Positions 1 to 11,280 of a DNA stretch of 64,000 nt are shown here, in pieces. Below the pieces are notes generated by a model. It had not been told where the DNA came from, did no database searches, and saw only the letters and a list, made by a program, of their open reading frames with translations. The first letter of the stretch is position 1. The number at the start of each line of letters is the position of its first letter. The stretch lies in contig NC_134765.1 in assembly GCF_050436995.1 (NCBI RefSeq), forward strand, positions 3,251,501-3,315,500, in the 5' to 3' direction. This DNA comes from Anticarsia gemmatalis (lineage: Eukaryota > Arthropoda > Insecta > Lepidoptera > Erebidae). The position numbers and the translations under genes are program-made.

Positions 1-63
1 AAGTTGGCGCATTTAATCAAGATTTCAAAATGGTGCAACACTTGCCACTTTTCTTGCCATTAA

Positions 64-285
64 AAATGTTATTTTTATTTGAACGACGAGTATCCTCGAA
101 AATGGATCGTACGCAGTGGTACAATTGTATGGCCTCCTCGTTCCCCCAATCTAAATCCAGTAGATATTTTTTACTGGGAATGCATAAAATAAAAAGTCTA
201 TTCGAAATCAATACAAAATCTATCAGAACTTCGCCAGAAAATTGACACAGCGTCAGAAGAAATGAATGTAAGGAATTTTGCTTGA
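64..285 (+). pseudogene. Transposase C-terminal fragment, left arm (broken)
   Basis: Frame 1 reads LNDEYPRKWIVRSGTIV from 82, then WPPRSPNLNPVDIFYW from 130. This matches the conserved region around the last catalytic carboxylate of mariner/IS630-type transposases common in insects (typical pattern WPPRSPDLxPLDFFLWG). A stop follows at 190-192. The same frame continues with a plausible C-terminal tail (KVYSKSIQNLSELRQKID) to a second stop at 283-285. The usual D of SPDL is N here. The N-terminal DNA-binding part and the first catalytic residues are absent, so this copy cannot encode an active enzyme. Family membership is clear from the motif; the exact family is not. Confidence 0.75.
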
Positions 286-299
286 CTGGTAAAAAGATC

Positions 300-354
300 T
301 TTTGTACGCCGTTGCAGAGCCTGTCGAATACAGGCTCTGCAACGGCGTACAAAA
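300..354. repeat. Perfect 24-bp inverted repeat with 7-nt loop
   Basis: The arm at 300-323 (TTTTGTACGCCGTTGCAGAG...) is exactly complemented by 331-354, around the loop TCGAATA. A third, slightly diverged copy of the second arm lies at 539-562 in the right half of the large palindrome. The hairpin is therefore a local inverted duplication present only in the left arm. Confidence 0.9.
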
Positions 355-577
355 GTTGCCAGAGGAAAGCAATTATTTTTAGGAAAGAGGTAATTGAGTC
401 AGTCCATAACCAATATTTAATGTAATAAACATAATAGGTAATAATAATTATTAAAAAAAGAATGAACGAACCATCGTTCTTATTCAATTATTCTCCTTAA
501 ACTAAAGTAATTCTGAATTGTTTTCCTTTGGCACGAATACAGGCTCTGCAACGCCTTACAAAAGACCTTTCCACCAG

Positions 578-799
578 TCAAGCAAAATTCCTTGCATTTA
601 TTTCCTCTGACGCTGTGTCAATTTTCTGGCGAAGTTCTGATAGATTTTGTATTGATTTCGAATAGACTTTTTATTTTTTGCATTCCCAGTAAAAAATATC
701 TACTGGATTTAGATTGGGGGAACGAGGAGGCCATACAATTGTACCACTGCGTACGATCCATTTTCGAGGATACTCGTCGTTCAAATAAAAATAACATTT
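578..799 (-). pseudogene. Transposase C-terminal fragment, right arm (inverted copy)
   Basis: This is the mirror copy of the left-arm fragment, read on the minus strand, with the WPPRSPNLNP motif starting at about 733. It differs from the left copy at only a few bases (for example TGCAAAAAATAA against TGCATAAAATAA around the first stop). The two copies therefore separated recently or have been kept alike by gene conversion. It has the same stop and the same missing N-terminus. Both copies read inward from the element's outer ends. Confidence 0.72.
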
Positions 800-1250
800 T
801 TAATGGCAAGAAAAGTGGCAAGTGTTGCACCATTTTGAAATCTTGATTAAATGCGCCAACTTTTGAAATAACTTGCCAAGGGTAGTGTGGTACATTTTTT
901 TTTCAATATGAAGCGTCAAAGTTAACTAACGATATTTTTGTGAACCATGACTCACTAAAACTTTACTTTTTTTATTAAATTAACAATGTTTTGTGCATTA
1001 ATTTGTTTTACGATTAATAGCATATTTAATGAAGATTACGAAATTCAAAAAAACACAGCGAAATTGTGACATTGGTGATCACAGGACTTGAAAATGCGAC
1101 CAAGGGTGTGGAATTTCAACTTTTTTGAAAAGTGTCTATTATTGCTGAACTAAGTGATATGGAATTTTTTTTTTATTTTTCCTAGAACCGGTATGACTTG
1201 GCCTTCCATCCTGTCTCGGATTATCGTTGAGTTTTGGGACACCCTGTATA

Positions 1251-4200
1251 TTAACTCGGTTAGTAATTAAACCATGTGCCAAGAACTGAAATCCGTTCAG
1301 TTATTTTGGCATAAACGAGTTATAAATTTAATATACATCCATCCTCACAAACGTTAGCATGAATAATATTCGTAGAATTCAGACATTTTCAACTTCCCTT
1401 GTTTCATCGTGTTTAAAATAAACTTCTCTGAGTAAGATGTCAATTTGAGTGTAACTACTTTTATCTTCAATCTATGAAAGTTCTGCTTATTGCGTAGCAC
1501 GGATTTTCTCAGTTATATTCTTTGGTGTTCATTTTGCACCTCCAATTAATCTTGATTTTTAGAAATACGTTTTTCATAGACAATTTATTCCATGTTTTGC
1601 TCTAGTGTTTAAACTTTTTGTTAGAAACTATAGCAGTAAAGTTAAAATAAATATCAGCAATTTCTATATTAAAAACATAAACGTATACTTTGTTATCTTT
1701 GTAAACAGTCGGCAGCTCGTTTAAAGGTTTAGTTACATTAATTAATTTAACTTTCTCGCCGTTTACGCCTTACTCTATTACCTTTAAAATAATTTATTAC
1801 TTTTGTTCTATCTCATTATTACTCCCTTCTCTTTCTACGCAGTTGATGTTTTTATTCGCTCCAGCGCTAAATATCACCTTAGGAACATTATCAATAGTAG
1901 TATCTTTATTTTCTACGTTTCACTAACTGTGTTCACTGTTCAGTACGCTATTTTCCATTGCTACTCGTATTTTACTGAAAGGGAAATCGATACACTCGGT
2001 ATCGTATTGCATATCGATTATGCGTGCCTTGAATTATTCAGCAGCTACGAAGCACATGTACCGGTGTAATTATTCCATTTGTCAAAACGGTACAAAGTAC
2101 ATACACTCTTACAAGATAGGCATACAGGTTGTAATTGCATAAATTATTGTCGGATGCTTTGCTATCTCGTTTATCTAGTATTATAACATTTGCTAGTTAG
2201 TTTCCAAGCGTATGATCTAAGTGTTCTAATGAGCCTATAAATTGTTTACAAACGATATCTCGATTAGATCTATCTTTGCTTTTGCAATGATGTTTGCATA
2301 CTATAAATGTTATTATCAATATAATCTGATATAGTGAGGCGATTGGTTTATTACTATCTTGTTTAGAAGGTATAGTTGGGTATCTAAACGTTTTCTATCC
2401 TGTAGAAACTTCATTATGTTATAATAACATTGGTAACATAAGCAACGTGAGTTAACAAGTGTTGTACTTGGCTGGTAATTGAATTTACGCTTAGCTAAAC
2501 AAGCTCAGGTTTGAAATATAGTGCCTTAATCAAATTGTCGGCGCGAATCGCCTGCCGGATAAATTACAAGTGTATTTCCTATTACGTCAGTAAGCAAATC
2601 ACTATTTTCATTTGTAATAACTGATACAATGGGGTACTTAAATGGCGCAATACTAGGAAATTTTGTTCGTTGACTCCAATTTTCTCGTGCCTACCAAACC
2701 TACAATTAGCTAGGAGTGGTATTTCTGAAGTATTAAAACTATCGTTATATTGATTAGATTTGCGACCGTGCTACTTATAATCAGAATTAAGGCTCGCATG
2801 TCACTATTGAGTTTCCTGTAAGACAATTTGTCTAAATGTGAATGAAGAAAAAATAGTTTGTAGAGTTAGCAAGCGATGTTCTTAGGCGTAGACGTACCCC
2901 GTTAGGATGAAAGGATGATTTTATACATGTATGATATTGATGAATCCTTCTATCAACTGAGCATTAAATATCTATAACACCAACTTTTTATAAACATGAA
3001 ACTTTCGCCACTTGTTCATGTACAGTGAGTTATTCTTCCATTACTGTTTGTTCTGCCACATTATCGCCTAAGGCTATAAATTTGCCGGCACTACTGAGCA
3101 CTCCTAGCTTCGCTTTCATGTTATCTTGATCACTATTAGCGGCTCCATAATTCAAACGTTACACAACACCTAAGAAAGTTCGTGTAATAACTGGCTAAAG
3201 TTTAATTGATATATAATTGTGTTCAGGAAACACTTAGAGAATGGTAAGGATAGTATAGGGTTTAGCACTCATTTTTGAAATTACTGCTGTTTGCCTGTGT
3301 GGAAGAGAAGGCTGCAAAATAAAACTTTCTTTGGTCTGTCTTTGAAGTGATTAATCTGACACTTTGAGGAAAATATCTGTCTTTCAATTAAACCTCTCTC
3401 CAGAACAAATATACCAACGTGTTCTAAAATGTCACAATCTTACTGCAGTACCGACTTATCAAATTTTCGTGAATTTTTAAACGTATTTCTCTTGCTTTGT
3501 TTCATTTTACTTGTATCTTCTCAAACATCAAAAATATACACCTGCGTGTATACATTTGAGTATTCAAGTCATTAACCCTTTCCTCAAATTTGGTCAAACA
3601 ACCAACTAATTCGATACAACATGCTATTTTCATGTTTCTGAAGTTCTTCTGAATTTGTATCTTTGCTCGTTTTATAATTTGCCCTTCATCTTCGTAGCCG
3701 CTTCTTTATAATCCCGCGAAACCTTCAATTACTCCGACGTTTACAATTATTCGTCTTAGTTCCTTCCCGTTCGAGCCATAAGCCCTCAGTTTATGTTCAT
3801 TTTCATACAGAATTACGGCCGTTTTCAAATTGCTATAATTGCTTGAGCTTTGTTTTGTGGCACGCACCATATCGTAAATTTTGTGGAATAAAGGCGTAAG
3901 CGACTTGATGTAGGTTCAGTGTTGAGTCATTCTTCCTCTGAAGGTTATTATGATCGACGTTTTGATCTGCGCGGGAGTTCTCTTTTTTGCCAATTCTGAC
4001 TGATTTTTGGGCATTTTTGTTTCTCTCTTCTGTGAACTGAATTAGTATTTCATCAGTGGCATCTTAAATTAGAGTAATTGGTTTTAAGTTTCATACTGTT
4101 TCATTTTTTTGATTTGACAAACGGCACGTTTCCTAAACATAATATATGTGTTAATATCCAATCGTCATTATTCATCAAAATATTTATTGTTTAATCTTCT

Positions 4201-7159
4201 CCATCTTCTGTATACAAACAACACACAATTCTATCTCGTCATCTAATTGTTCATGACGATTTTATACAGTCATTGTATTTATTTCATTCAAGTCGTTTAT
4301 CATACTGGTTCGACCTTAGTTTTGTCGATACTTTGAATCGTGGCCAAGGTTGGGACCCTTTTCAAAACAAATATCCGGTGCAAACAATTGTACGAGTTTC
4401 CTGTCCCGCCTGCACTAATTCTCTTTTACGACTTATTACTTGTTGACAAGAATTTCCGACAAATTAATAATTGGATACATGACTTTTATTTTTATCGGTT
4501 CAAAACAAAACCTGTAATCTCATTACCCGTAGACAATTTATTGGATTATTAGGTTAGGTAGTACATTACAACATAATCTGCGGATTTGCTCACGTAATAT
4601 TGGTACTAAGGAGGCCTTAGGTTCAATAATAGCACTATTTACATTGCAGTATACATTTTCTTGTTCAAAATGTTCCAATTCCCACATTAGCTTTTCAGTG
4701 CTTATGTTCTATGTACGTTCATAAGCTGATATCCCATGACGATATTAAATTTCCCACTAATTGTCACTATCTCTGACACACATAATCACTGGACTATGAT
4801 CTAGGGATTTCACTATTCAAACAATTTTCCGTTATTTAAAGTAGGACTACAATATGTGCGTACGCATATGTCACAGCGCCACGGTTCGGTGCCGACCAAT
4901 CATGTTACCCGTTATAATTGCACTAGCCGAGATGTGACGCAAAATGACTATGATTACAGCAGATTGGGGAATCAACATTTCGTATTTCTGCTTGTGAATT
5001 AAACTTTTTGTTAACTACGAATAATTGCGTCTTTTTGTCTTTTGATATCGAATTCCAGTTTTTACATTTCTTGATTGTATGTAAATTGTACCGCGTGGGC
5101 TGTAAGTAAACTAAGGGGAGATAGGAAATGTCTATTAATATCTGTCATTTGTTCTTTATTGTATCGGACATAAATGTAGGTGGTTTCAAATTGTGTACAA
5201 ATCAAAAGAATTTTTGATCATTATGTCAAAACGTAGACCTCCCGCTAGCTCTTTCATGGCTTTTTTCGACGTGGCGTGTCATTCATTGTTCTGCCCTTTT
5301 GTATAAATAAGCCGCAAAACAATAAGCTACAAAGATGTCCATATCACATGTTCATAAATGCGTCACATCAGTTATCTTTACCTTTGTCGGAATCAAAACA
5401 AGATAAAACGGAGAAAGCATTACTCACAGAAACACTACACACGAATAAAGTAGCAATACTCCTTCTTGTTTGGCTTAAAGTATCACCAACATAGATAACA
5501 AATCCGCTCTTACCGATAAACTTTGAAGATACAACAATACATTCAGTGTACTTTACCTGTTAAATGTCAACCGTATATTTGCATGATGGCGGCATCAGAT
5601 AGCTCTGTGCGATTTGTATAGCTGTCGTCAGTGCTTCTATAATGGTCACTTTACTTTCTGCACATTAGCCCGTGACCTCGACATCTCTGCTTTCTACCTT
5701 ATCTTAAGTTCCGTTGTCTGGTTGATTATGGAGCCAGCCGTCACTTTAATTATTAGGGTTGACGGCTACAAGCTTTCCTGTATCGAGGACTTGTCGTTCC
5801 TTGTTAACGGATATACCTGCTTACATTTTATCGCTGCTCAATTAATTTGTTAATATACCGGTTCTCCTGTTAATATAGATGAAGGGTTACGTATGAGCTT
5901 TTAGCTTTCGCCTCCACTGCTTCCTGAAACTTGCCAATCTTAAGAGGTTACCGGGAACATATCGCTGTTTAGTATTTATGTAAATTTAACTGAGGAACCT
6001 CTAACCCGTCGTGACTTGAAGATCGTTATTTTTAATTTACAAGTTCTTGCTCTGTGCATTAGTCTTATCTTAATTGTTCTGGAGGTTTCGTAAGATTATA
6101 AAAGGACTGTCGTGTTGGATATTTATGTTTATTTTTTTTTCATGGAATTGATGCGTGTTTCGTGTTAAAATATTTCGTAAAGATGCGTGTTTTAGGTAAT
6201 TATATTATTGCAGTCTTCCTTTCTTATAATATGTCTTTTTTTTGGTGACCAATGGTTTAAAAGACAAGTATCAGTCTCTGGATGATCTGTATAAATAATT
6301 TATTCCTCAATCAATCTAATTTAATACGAGATATTTTTTCATTGATTGTCAATTACTCGAGTTCCACATAGTACCGCAGTTAGCCTTGCTCGTAACGTAC
6401 TGCATATCCTGGTTTATCCAATTATTATAAAATTAATGCGTTTAATCTAGACTGAGCTGAATCGAACGATATTGCAGATTAAATTGGTTTCTCTATAATT
6501 CTGTTAGTAATATTCTGTTGGAACAATCTGATAGTCTACGTTATCCCGTTTCTATTACAATTACTTTTTGCTGTCATTAATAAGGTTTCTATTGGTATCC
6601 ATTATGATACTGATAATAACGAGTGATAAAAGATCTAAGGTAATGAAGCTATAATTTAATAACATTATTTCTATGGATGACATTTCGCTATGTGCTATGT
6701 GTGAACTATGTGGATTGCACATAATACAATTGTTCCGTGTGACAATCGAACCCTGACGCAATGATAGTGGCATTACCTAGTTCTAAGTCAATATGTAGCT
6801 AAACTTTTCTTAGAAAAATACTCAGCATTCTTCAGCAAAACGTGTCAAAGTCATCAGGTTATATTCTCAGTAGGTGTGAACATAAAACTTAGCTGAAAGT
6901 CTGTCAGCTCGTGTGTGTCGTGACTGCGTCCTTACCGTCGTATCGTTGCATCGTTTGCGACACTTTTGCCTTTCTAGATCTTTGAAACATGCTAGTTTTT
7001 GCTATTGTTGTGTTATCTTGCGTTTGTTAAGATTTATGTGTTCATGTGTTGACAAAATTTTAATGTTTGTAGCTTAGTTGATCTTGATTGCTATGCAATC
7101 TGGACGATGGTTGAATATTTATGTGTGTACTCTTAATTACATAAATATCGGTAACTTAT
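1251..7159. other. AT-rich non-coding stretch
   Basis: Nothing in this stretch could be identified as a gene, RNA or known repeat. Short open frames (for example 1803-2069 plus and 5614-5853 plus) have no recognisable motif, no initiation context and AT-driven composition. Slightly GC-richer spots occur near 2540-2570 and 4860-4930 without further structure. Confidence 0.6.
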
Positions 7160-7240
7160 AAATGTCTGGCACTTTGTCCGACCCGGGAGTCAAACCCAAG
7201 GGCTCGTAATCATCTAGACTACAGATGCAGTCTGCAAATA
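7160..7240 (-). repeat. tRNA-derived SINE fragment (family A)
   Basis: On the minus strand the sequence contains GGGTTTGACTCCCGGGTCGG, a degenerate RNA polymerase III B box within a tRNA-like context, preceded by GCAGACTGCATCTGTAGTC. A related copy lies on the plus strand at 20393-20480 with the same GTTGACTCCCGGGTT core. It is probably a short, diverged SINE and not a functional tRNA, because no full cloverleaf can be formed. Confidence 0.55.
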
Positions 7241-7708
7241 ATAAAAGGCAATAAATGATTTATTACTAAGCAGACTATATGCGTCGATATACTAATATAA
7301 TATTTTACAGTTCTTATCAAAAAAATCGGCTGTCATTAGCAATTCAATGCCTGCCCTACTCTCCTACCAATAAAGGGTATACCCTATCAAACACGTAGTT
7401 TTCTACCAAACACCATCCACCACCATCTATAAAACACGTCAACTCTGATAAATTCTCACACTACCTAAAACGTATCTAATACGGCCATTCGCAAACAGTC
7501 GGTACTCCATCGGTTAAGAGTAAACATAAAATAATGTTATCAAAGCGAAGATCGCCACACGTGTACCTACTTAGTATAACTCTCGGGAAAGAAAGTTTCG
7601 TAAGAAATAGTAACGTTTATACGCTTTTATTTTACTTGTTACTTGTATTGTATGTATTAGATACATAGGCACCTTAAAAGGAATGAATTACCCAAACAAT
7701 ACCAAGTA

Positions 7709-7758
7709 AATTTTTCTTATGATTACGATATAAGACTATTGTAATCATAAGAAAAATT
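7709..7758. repeat. Perfect 18-bp inverted repeat, 14-nt loop
   Basis: AATTTTTCTTATGATTAC at 7709-7726 is exactly complemented at 7741-7758. The arms are AT-rich, so the stem is of moderate stability. No larger element around it could be recognised. Confidence 0.85.
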
Positions 7759-7867
7759 GTTAAAAATTTGATAAATAGCGGAGTAAGATTTTTTGTAACT
7801 GTATATTCTGTGTACAAAAATGTAAGGGAGGTTTGCTTCTAACTACATAGGTATAGTTAAATTTAGA

Positions 7868-7982
7868 ACCCAGCTCAGAACAGATATTCGTACTCATCAT
7901 ACAAATATTTGCCCATGGTGGGATTCGAACCACTCACGGCACTTCGGTAACTACGCCATGGCGGCATGGTGACTACGGCCAA
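7868..7982 (-). repeat. tRNA-derived SINE
   Basis: Read on the minus strand, it has an A box (TGGCGTAGTTA, 7948-7958) and a B box (GGTTCGAATCC, 7921-7931) at tRNA-like spacing, followed by a non-tRNA body. This is the layout of lepidopteran tRNA-derived SINEs. It lacks a complete acceptor stem, so it is not called a tRNA gene. Confidence 0.65.
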
Positions 7983-9614
7983 ACGTGTAATGTAATAGTA
8001 GAAGTAATTAGCAAATACTAAAGCCATAGTCCCACAGTAAAATGTTAGAGTCCAAGTCGATTTGTCTTAACGAGTCGGAACCAACAATGTTTGCTTTTCT
8101 CTTTCCCGAACACGATATGCAAATGAATTTAAATTGTTCAACGTATCGTGGTTTCCTTGTCTTTTCTCAACTGACATCTTTATAGACGATGAGTTTATAT
8201 GTTTTTTGTTCCGCTCTCTGTGGTTCGGTTTGAAAGTCATTATGTTGAAACTTAGATGAAATTAGTTGCATGGATACTAGTCCATTGTTTTCAATCTCAA
8301 TTCTGTAAACAAGAAAAAGTGTGTAGTTAAAGACAACAACTCGAACTAGATATTAAGTCGCTAATGAGAAATTGTATTCGGAAAATTGATCAGCGCTCCT
8401 AGTGTATGTGTAAGGAACTATTTCTGTATATTTCTTAATTTCAAATACTCGCTTTAAAGCTAGATTGTACCATGTACCAATTACGATAAAAAGCTACCAC
8501 AATGAAAAAGCGATAAATACTTTGATTATGATTCTTGCTTTGGATATTATCCACATCCGAAATTAATAGAAAGCAATTTTTCTAAAAGATCCCCTCATAA
8601 ACAATTTTCACAAATAAGTAACCACATTCTAACTTACTACGTCTACGGCATCTACTAACGTTTTAAACAATACCGTATTTTCCAAGAGTTAGTACATTCC
8701 ATACAAGCTCCTAAAGTCATATATCAACCATGCAGCACATAATAAAGTGAAGTGACATTTATTTACCGTTTAATTACGTCATAATTATTTGCATCACGTC
8801 TCACGTAAAGTACAAACTTCTCGATACGATCTCCGTGAACTTTCTTTTATTTAAAACATTGCGTTATTAAACGTGATATCTTTATTAACATCGGATAATC
8901 CTGTTTTTTATGACGGTAGTTGGAGATTTACTGGCATTTTTATTTCAAATTTTTGGTGACATTTTAAGTACTTGTTTTTGACTCAGCAGTTGCTACTAAG
9001 TTTAACGATGGTAGGGGAAAACTTAGTTAAAAAAGAAGAATAAAAAAAACTTAGTCCACAGGGAAGATTAAAAAGTATTGGAATTAAAATATTGTAAAAA
9101 AATTGAAAGTTTTTGGGACACAAAATATGAAATGTCATTTAAGTAAAATCTGATATTTGAACGAAAATCGTATTATGTCAAATTTTTATAATATTCGACA
9201 AAAAGGACTTCAATTATTGTTTGCATGTACACAAGTCAAAGAAACATGCATTAATGACGTAAATTTTATAAAACGCCTAATTTAAGGTGGCATTAATTTG
9301 ACAGCTACAAATGACCTTTAAAAACTTGTAAACATAAAGACTTTATCTTGTTGAAAAGAAAAAATCTTGTCTTATTACCGAAAGCTACATTCACTTGGCA
9401 GTATTACTAAAAAGACTGGTAAACTATCCATATGACATAACATTATAAAAATGTGTATGTTGTTTGTCCTAGTTTTCGTGAACGTGACAAAATCGGATAC
9501 AATTTGGCAGAGTAATAGTATAATAATATAATTATCCCGAAGGGTTAGGAAAGAAGGACCAGTAAAATCAACTGCTGCTTTTATAATCACCAAATTATTT
9601 TTTACAATTAATTG
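7983..9614. other. Unique non-coding stretch
   Basis: No gene or repeat is recognised here. The region from 8980 to 9300 is purine- and AT-rich with several A runs. Confidence 0.55.
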
Positions 9615-9797
9615 ATGAAGGAAAACATCGTGATGAAAACCTTGCATGCCTAAAATTGGTTTAATACATTTATTGAGAGATGCAAAGTCCCCAACCCGCA
9701 TTTGGGCAGCGTGGCGGACTCAAGGCCTAACCCCTCCTTGGTTTGGGAGGAGACCCTTGCCCTGCAGTAGGATGGGACAGTAATGGGTAAAAAAAAA
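9615..9797 (+). mobile_element. Non-LTR retrotransposon 3' tail (family R)
   Basis: The block runs from GGAAAACATCGTGATGAAA through CCCGCATTTGGGCAGCGTGG and GGAGACCCTTGCCCTGCAGT to an A-rich end (GGGTAAAAAAAAATGA). It has the form of a 5'-truncated non-LTR retrotransposon or its 3' UTR. This is the fullest of at least eight copies in the window: 18140, 21861, 31349, 35820, 39992, 44562 and 50233 are others. The clade (CR1- or RTE-like) cannot be fixed without the reverse transcriptase. Confidence 0.65.
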
Positions 9798-9820
9798 TGA
9801 TTTTAACATTTTACAATATT

Positions 9821-9842
9821 TATACGAAGCCGCGGGTAAATT
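9821..9842. repeat. End fragment of Helitron-like element (family H)
   Basis: CGAAGCCGCGGGTAAA resembles one terminus of the element family seen better at 36418-36608, 39361-39395 and 59801-59832. It is very short and could be coincidental. Confidence 0.3.
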
Positions 9843-10160
9843 AAAGTTATAATGTAAAACGGGTCCTGTATAAGTTCGGATCGTGTTTAAGGTCGATCTT
9901 CGTACAGATAGCTACAAAGGTCGGAGAGTAATGCATTACATTACGTACTGCATCCGTTATGTAAACTTGTGAGGTGATAATGCTTTTACTTGCTAAGACA
10001 GAGGCTTGTTCTTTGAGGATGAGAAAATGTTTTATGAGTCTTTGTTTACAATACGATTTATGTAAAATTTCACTAATACATAGGTTAAGTAAATCTTAAG
10101 CTGAAAAGTCGTGTTAGAAAAGTAAATGACTGTGTTATCAACATAAGTAACAGTGTTACT

Positions 10161-10190
10161 TTAACTAGGTACAGCTAAGTACCTAGTTAA
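10161..10190. repeat. Perfect 12-bp inverted repeat
   Basis: TTAACTAGGTAC at 10161-10172 and GTACCTAGTTAA at 10179-10190 flank the 6-nt loop AGCTAA. Confidence 0.85.
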
Positions 10191-10220
10191 AATATAAATA
10201 ATAATTAAGCGGCACCGAAT

Positions 10221-10296
10221 TGCTTACTAAATATTAGAAGAAGGGCTTGCATTACAACTATGTAATGCAAGCCCTTCTTCTAATATTGCTTACTAA
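10221..10296. repeat. Perfect 26-bp palindrome flanked by 10-bp direct repeats
   Basis: The arm at 10231-10256 (ATATTAGAAGAAGGGCTTGC...) is exactly complemented at 10261-10286 with only ACTA between. The 10-mer TGCTTACTAA lies immediately before (10221-10230) and after (10287-10296). The 56-bp insert with direct-repeat flanks looks like an insertion with target duplication, or the product of a replication template switch. No family was recognised. Confidence 0.9.
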
Positions 10297-10721
10297 AGCA
10301 TGAGTAATATTGAGTATATTTTAAATGATTGCAATTCGGTTGCATGATGTATAATGCATTCAAAATATTCTCGCCAAATACATATTTCTGATGAAATTTG
10401 CAGCAATCTTATCGCTACAATCAGATAATCTCTGTAAAAATTCCAATGATTTCATCCACTTATAAAATCCGTACAATACTGTTTATCAAGATAAGTGCAT
10501 CAGTGAAATTGATAAAGTAAGCTGTTATGACATCGTTTTGGTACTCGGTGCAAAAATAATTGCATCTATTTTTCATATATATTATAAAATCGCTTTTGAG
10601 AAAGTTTTAAGAATTCATCGTATTAGCAATAAATATTTCAAGCATTATCCTGACAAATTAGATACATCAATTTTGGTACTCATCAATTAAACCGCACTCA
10701 AATTTTTTCACTATTGGCTGT

Positions 10722-10920
10722 TTTTTTAAAGACTCCTGCACTAAGTATTGCTCTTGTGTCGGACTTTAACAAACATACAAACAACGCACGCAAAGTACAG
10801 CCAGACCTGAAACAATTATTAATTGTGGATCGCACAAATCATTTTTCCGTATGGGAATCGAACCGACGCAACGGTTGGTCAACCGGCGTGGTGACTTAAA
10901 CCACTGCGCCACGGAGTCAC
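10722..10920 (-). repeat. tRNA-derived SINE, full-length-like (family B)
   Basis: Read on the minus strand, the head has an A box (TGGCGCAGTGG) and a B box (GGTTCGATTCC) in a tRNA-like arrangement. The body (…ATTTGTGCGATCC…, …GTTTGTATGTTTGTTAAAG…) ends in an A-rich tail at the left edge (10722-10731). The second copy at 45935-46160 shares the whole layout, so the boundaries are well supported. The family is common in noctuid genomes. It is transcribed by RNA polymerase III and depends on a LINE for movement. Confidence 0.85.
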
Positions 10921-11140
10921 CTGATTAAAGTATAACTGGCTGCTAGTTTATTATTAAGACAAACGCACGTTACTATAATTAATACTGTGTATGAGAGAGT
11001 AGTACATAAGAGGTAAGTGAGAGGTAGTAACAATGCAAGAGGCGCGAAAGTGGCTGCCCTCCCTTTACCTTCCACCTTGACTGTCGAGCTAACTTTATGG
11101 TTTAGATGTTAGGGCTGTTGATAAAATATTGATGTTTCAT

Positions 11141-11280
11141 CATCTATACTAATCTATACTAATATTATAAAGCTGAAGAGTTTGTTTGTTTGAACGCGCT
11201 AATCGCAGGAACTACTGGTGCGTATTGAAAAATTATTTTACTGTTGGATAGCCGATTTATTATTGGAAGGCAAGCTTTGC
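11141..11280 (+). mobile_element. Helitron-like non-autonomous element fragment (family H)
   Basis: CTATACTAATATTATAAAGC, GAAGAGTTTGTTTGTTTGAA and CGCGCTAATCGCAGGAACTA are the signature end of a very common lepidopteran element, often labelled Lep1/Helitron-like. The matching opposite terminus (GCTGACCCGCGCAACTTCGT) is present in the 41617 copy and not here, so this copy is truncated. Confidence 0.6.

Larger units (their letters stand above)
1..862. repeat. Long imperfect palindrome (arms of about 300 bp)
   Basis: The sequence from AAGTTGGCGCATTTAATC at 1 returns as its reverse complement ending at 862. The match between about 1-298 and 563-862 is nearly perfect. Pairing continues more loosely inward, with 356-380 resembling the complement of about 510-533, so the centre is near 440-450. 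The left arm carries an extra local inverted duplication at 300-354. A transcript across it would fold into a very long hairpin. The left arm may extend outside the window. Confidence 0.9.
1..1250. mobile_element. Rearranged mariner/IS630-type DNA transposon remnant (foldback form)
   Basis: The right boundary is suggested by GGGACACCCTGTATA at 1236-1250, a terminal sequence familiar from insect Tc1/mariner-like elements. The left boundary lies before the window. Positions 1-862 form a large imperfect palindrome, and 863-1250 are AT-rich, apparently non-coding element sequence. Both palindrome arms encode the same C-terminal piece of a DDE transposase, in opposite directions. The N-terminal and catalytic parts are missing: 390 bp between the right arm and the right end is too little for them. 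This is a dead, rearranged copy. The superfamily call rests on the protein motif and the end sequence. Whether 863-1250 belongs to the same insertion is inferred. Confidence 0.7.

Noticed and set aside
17..487. The longest open frame in the window (156 codons, minus strand)
   Set aside because: It is the antisense of the transposase fragment plus the palindrome centre; the protein motif is on the opposite strand.
10840..10920. A tRNA gene on the minus strand
   Set aside because: A and B boxes are good, but the acceptor stem is incomplete and the repeat body with an A-rich tail follows directly; it is a SINE.
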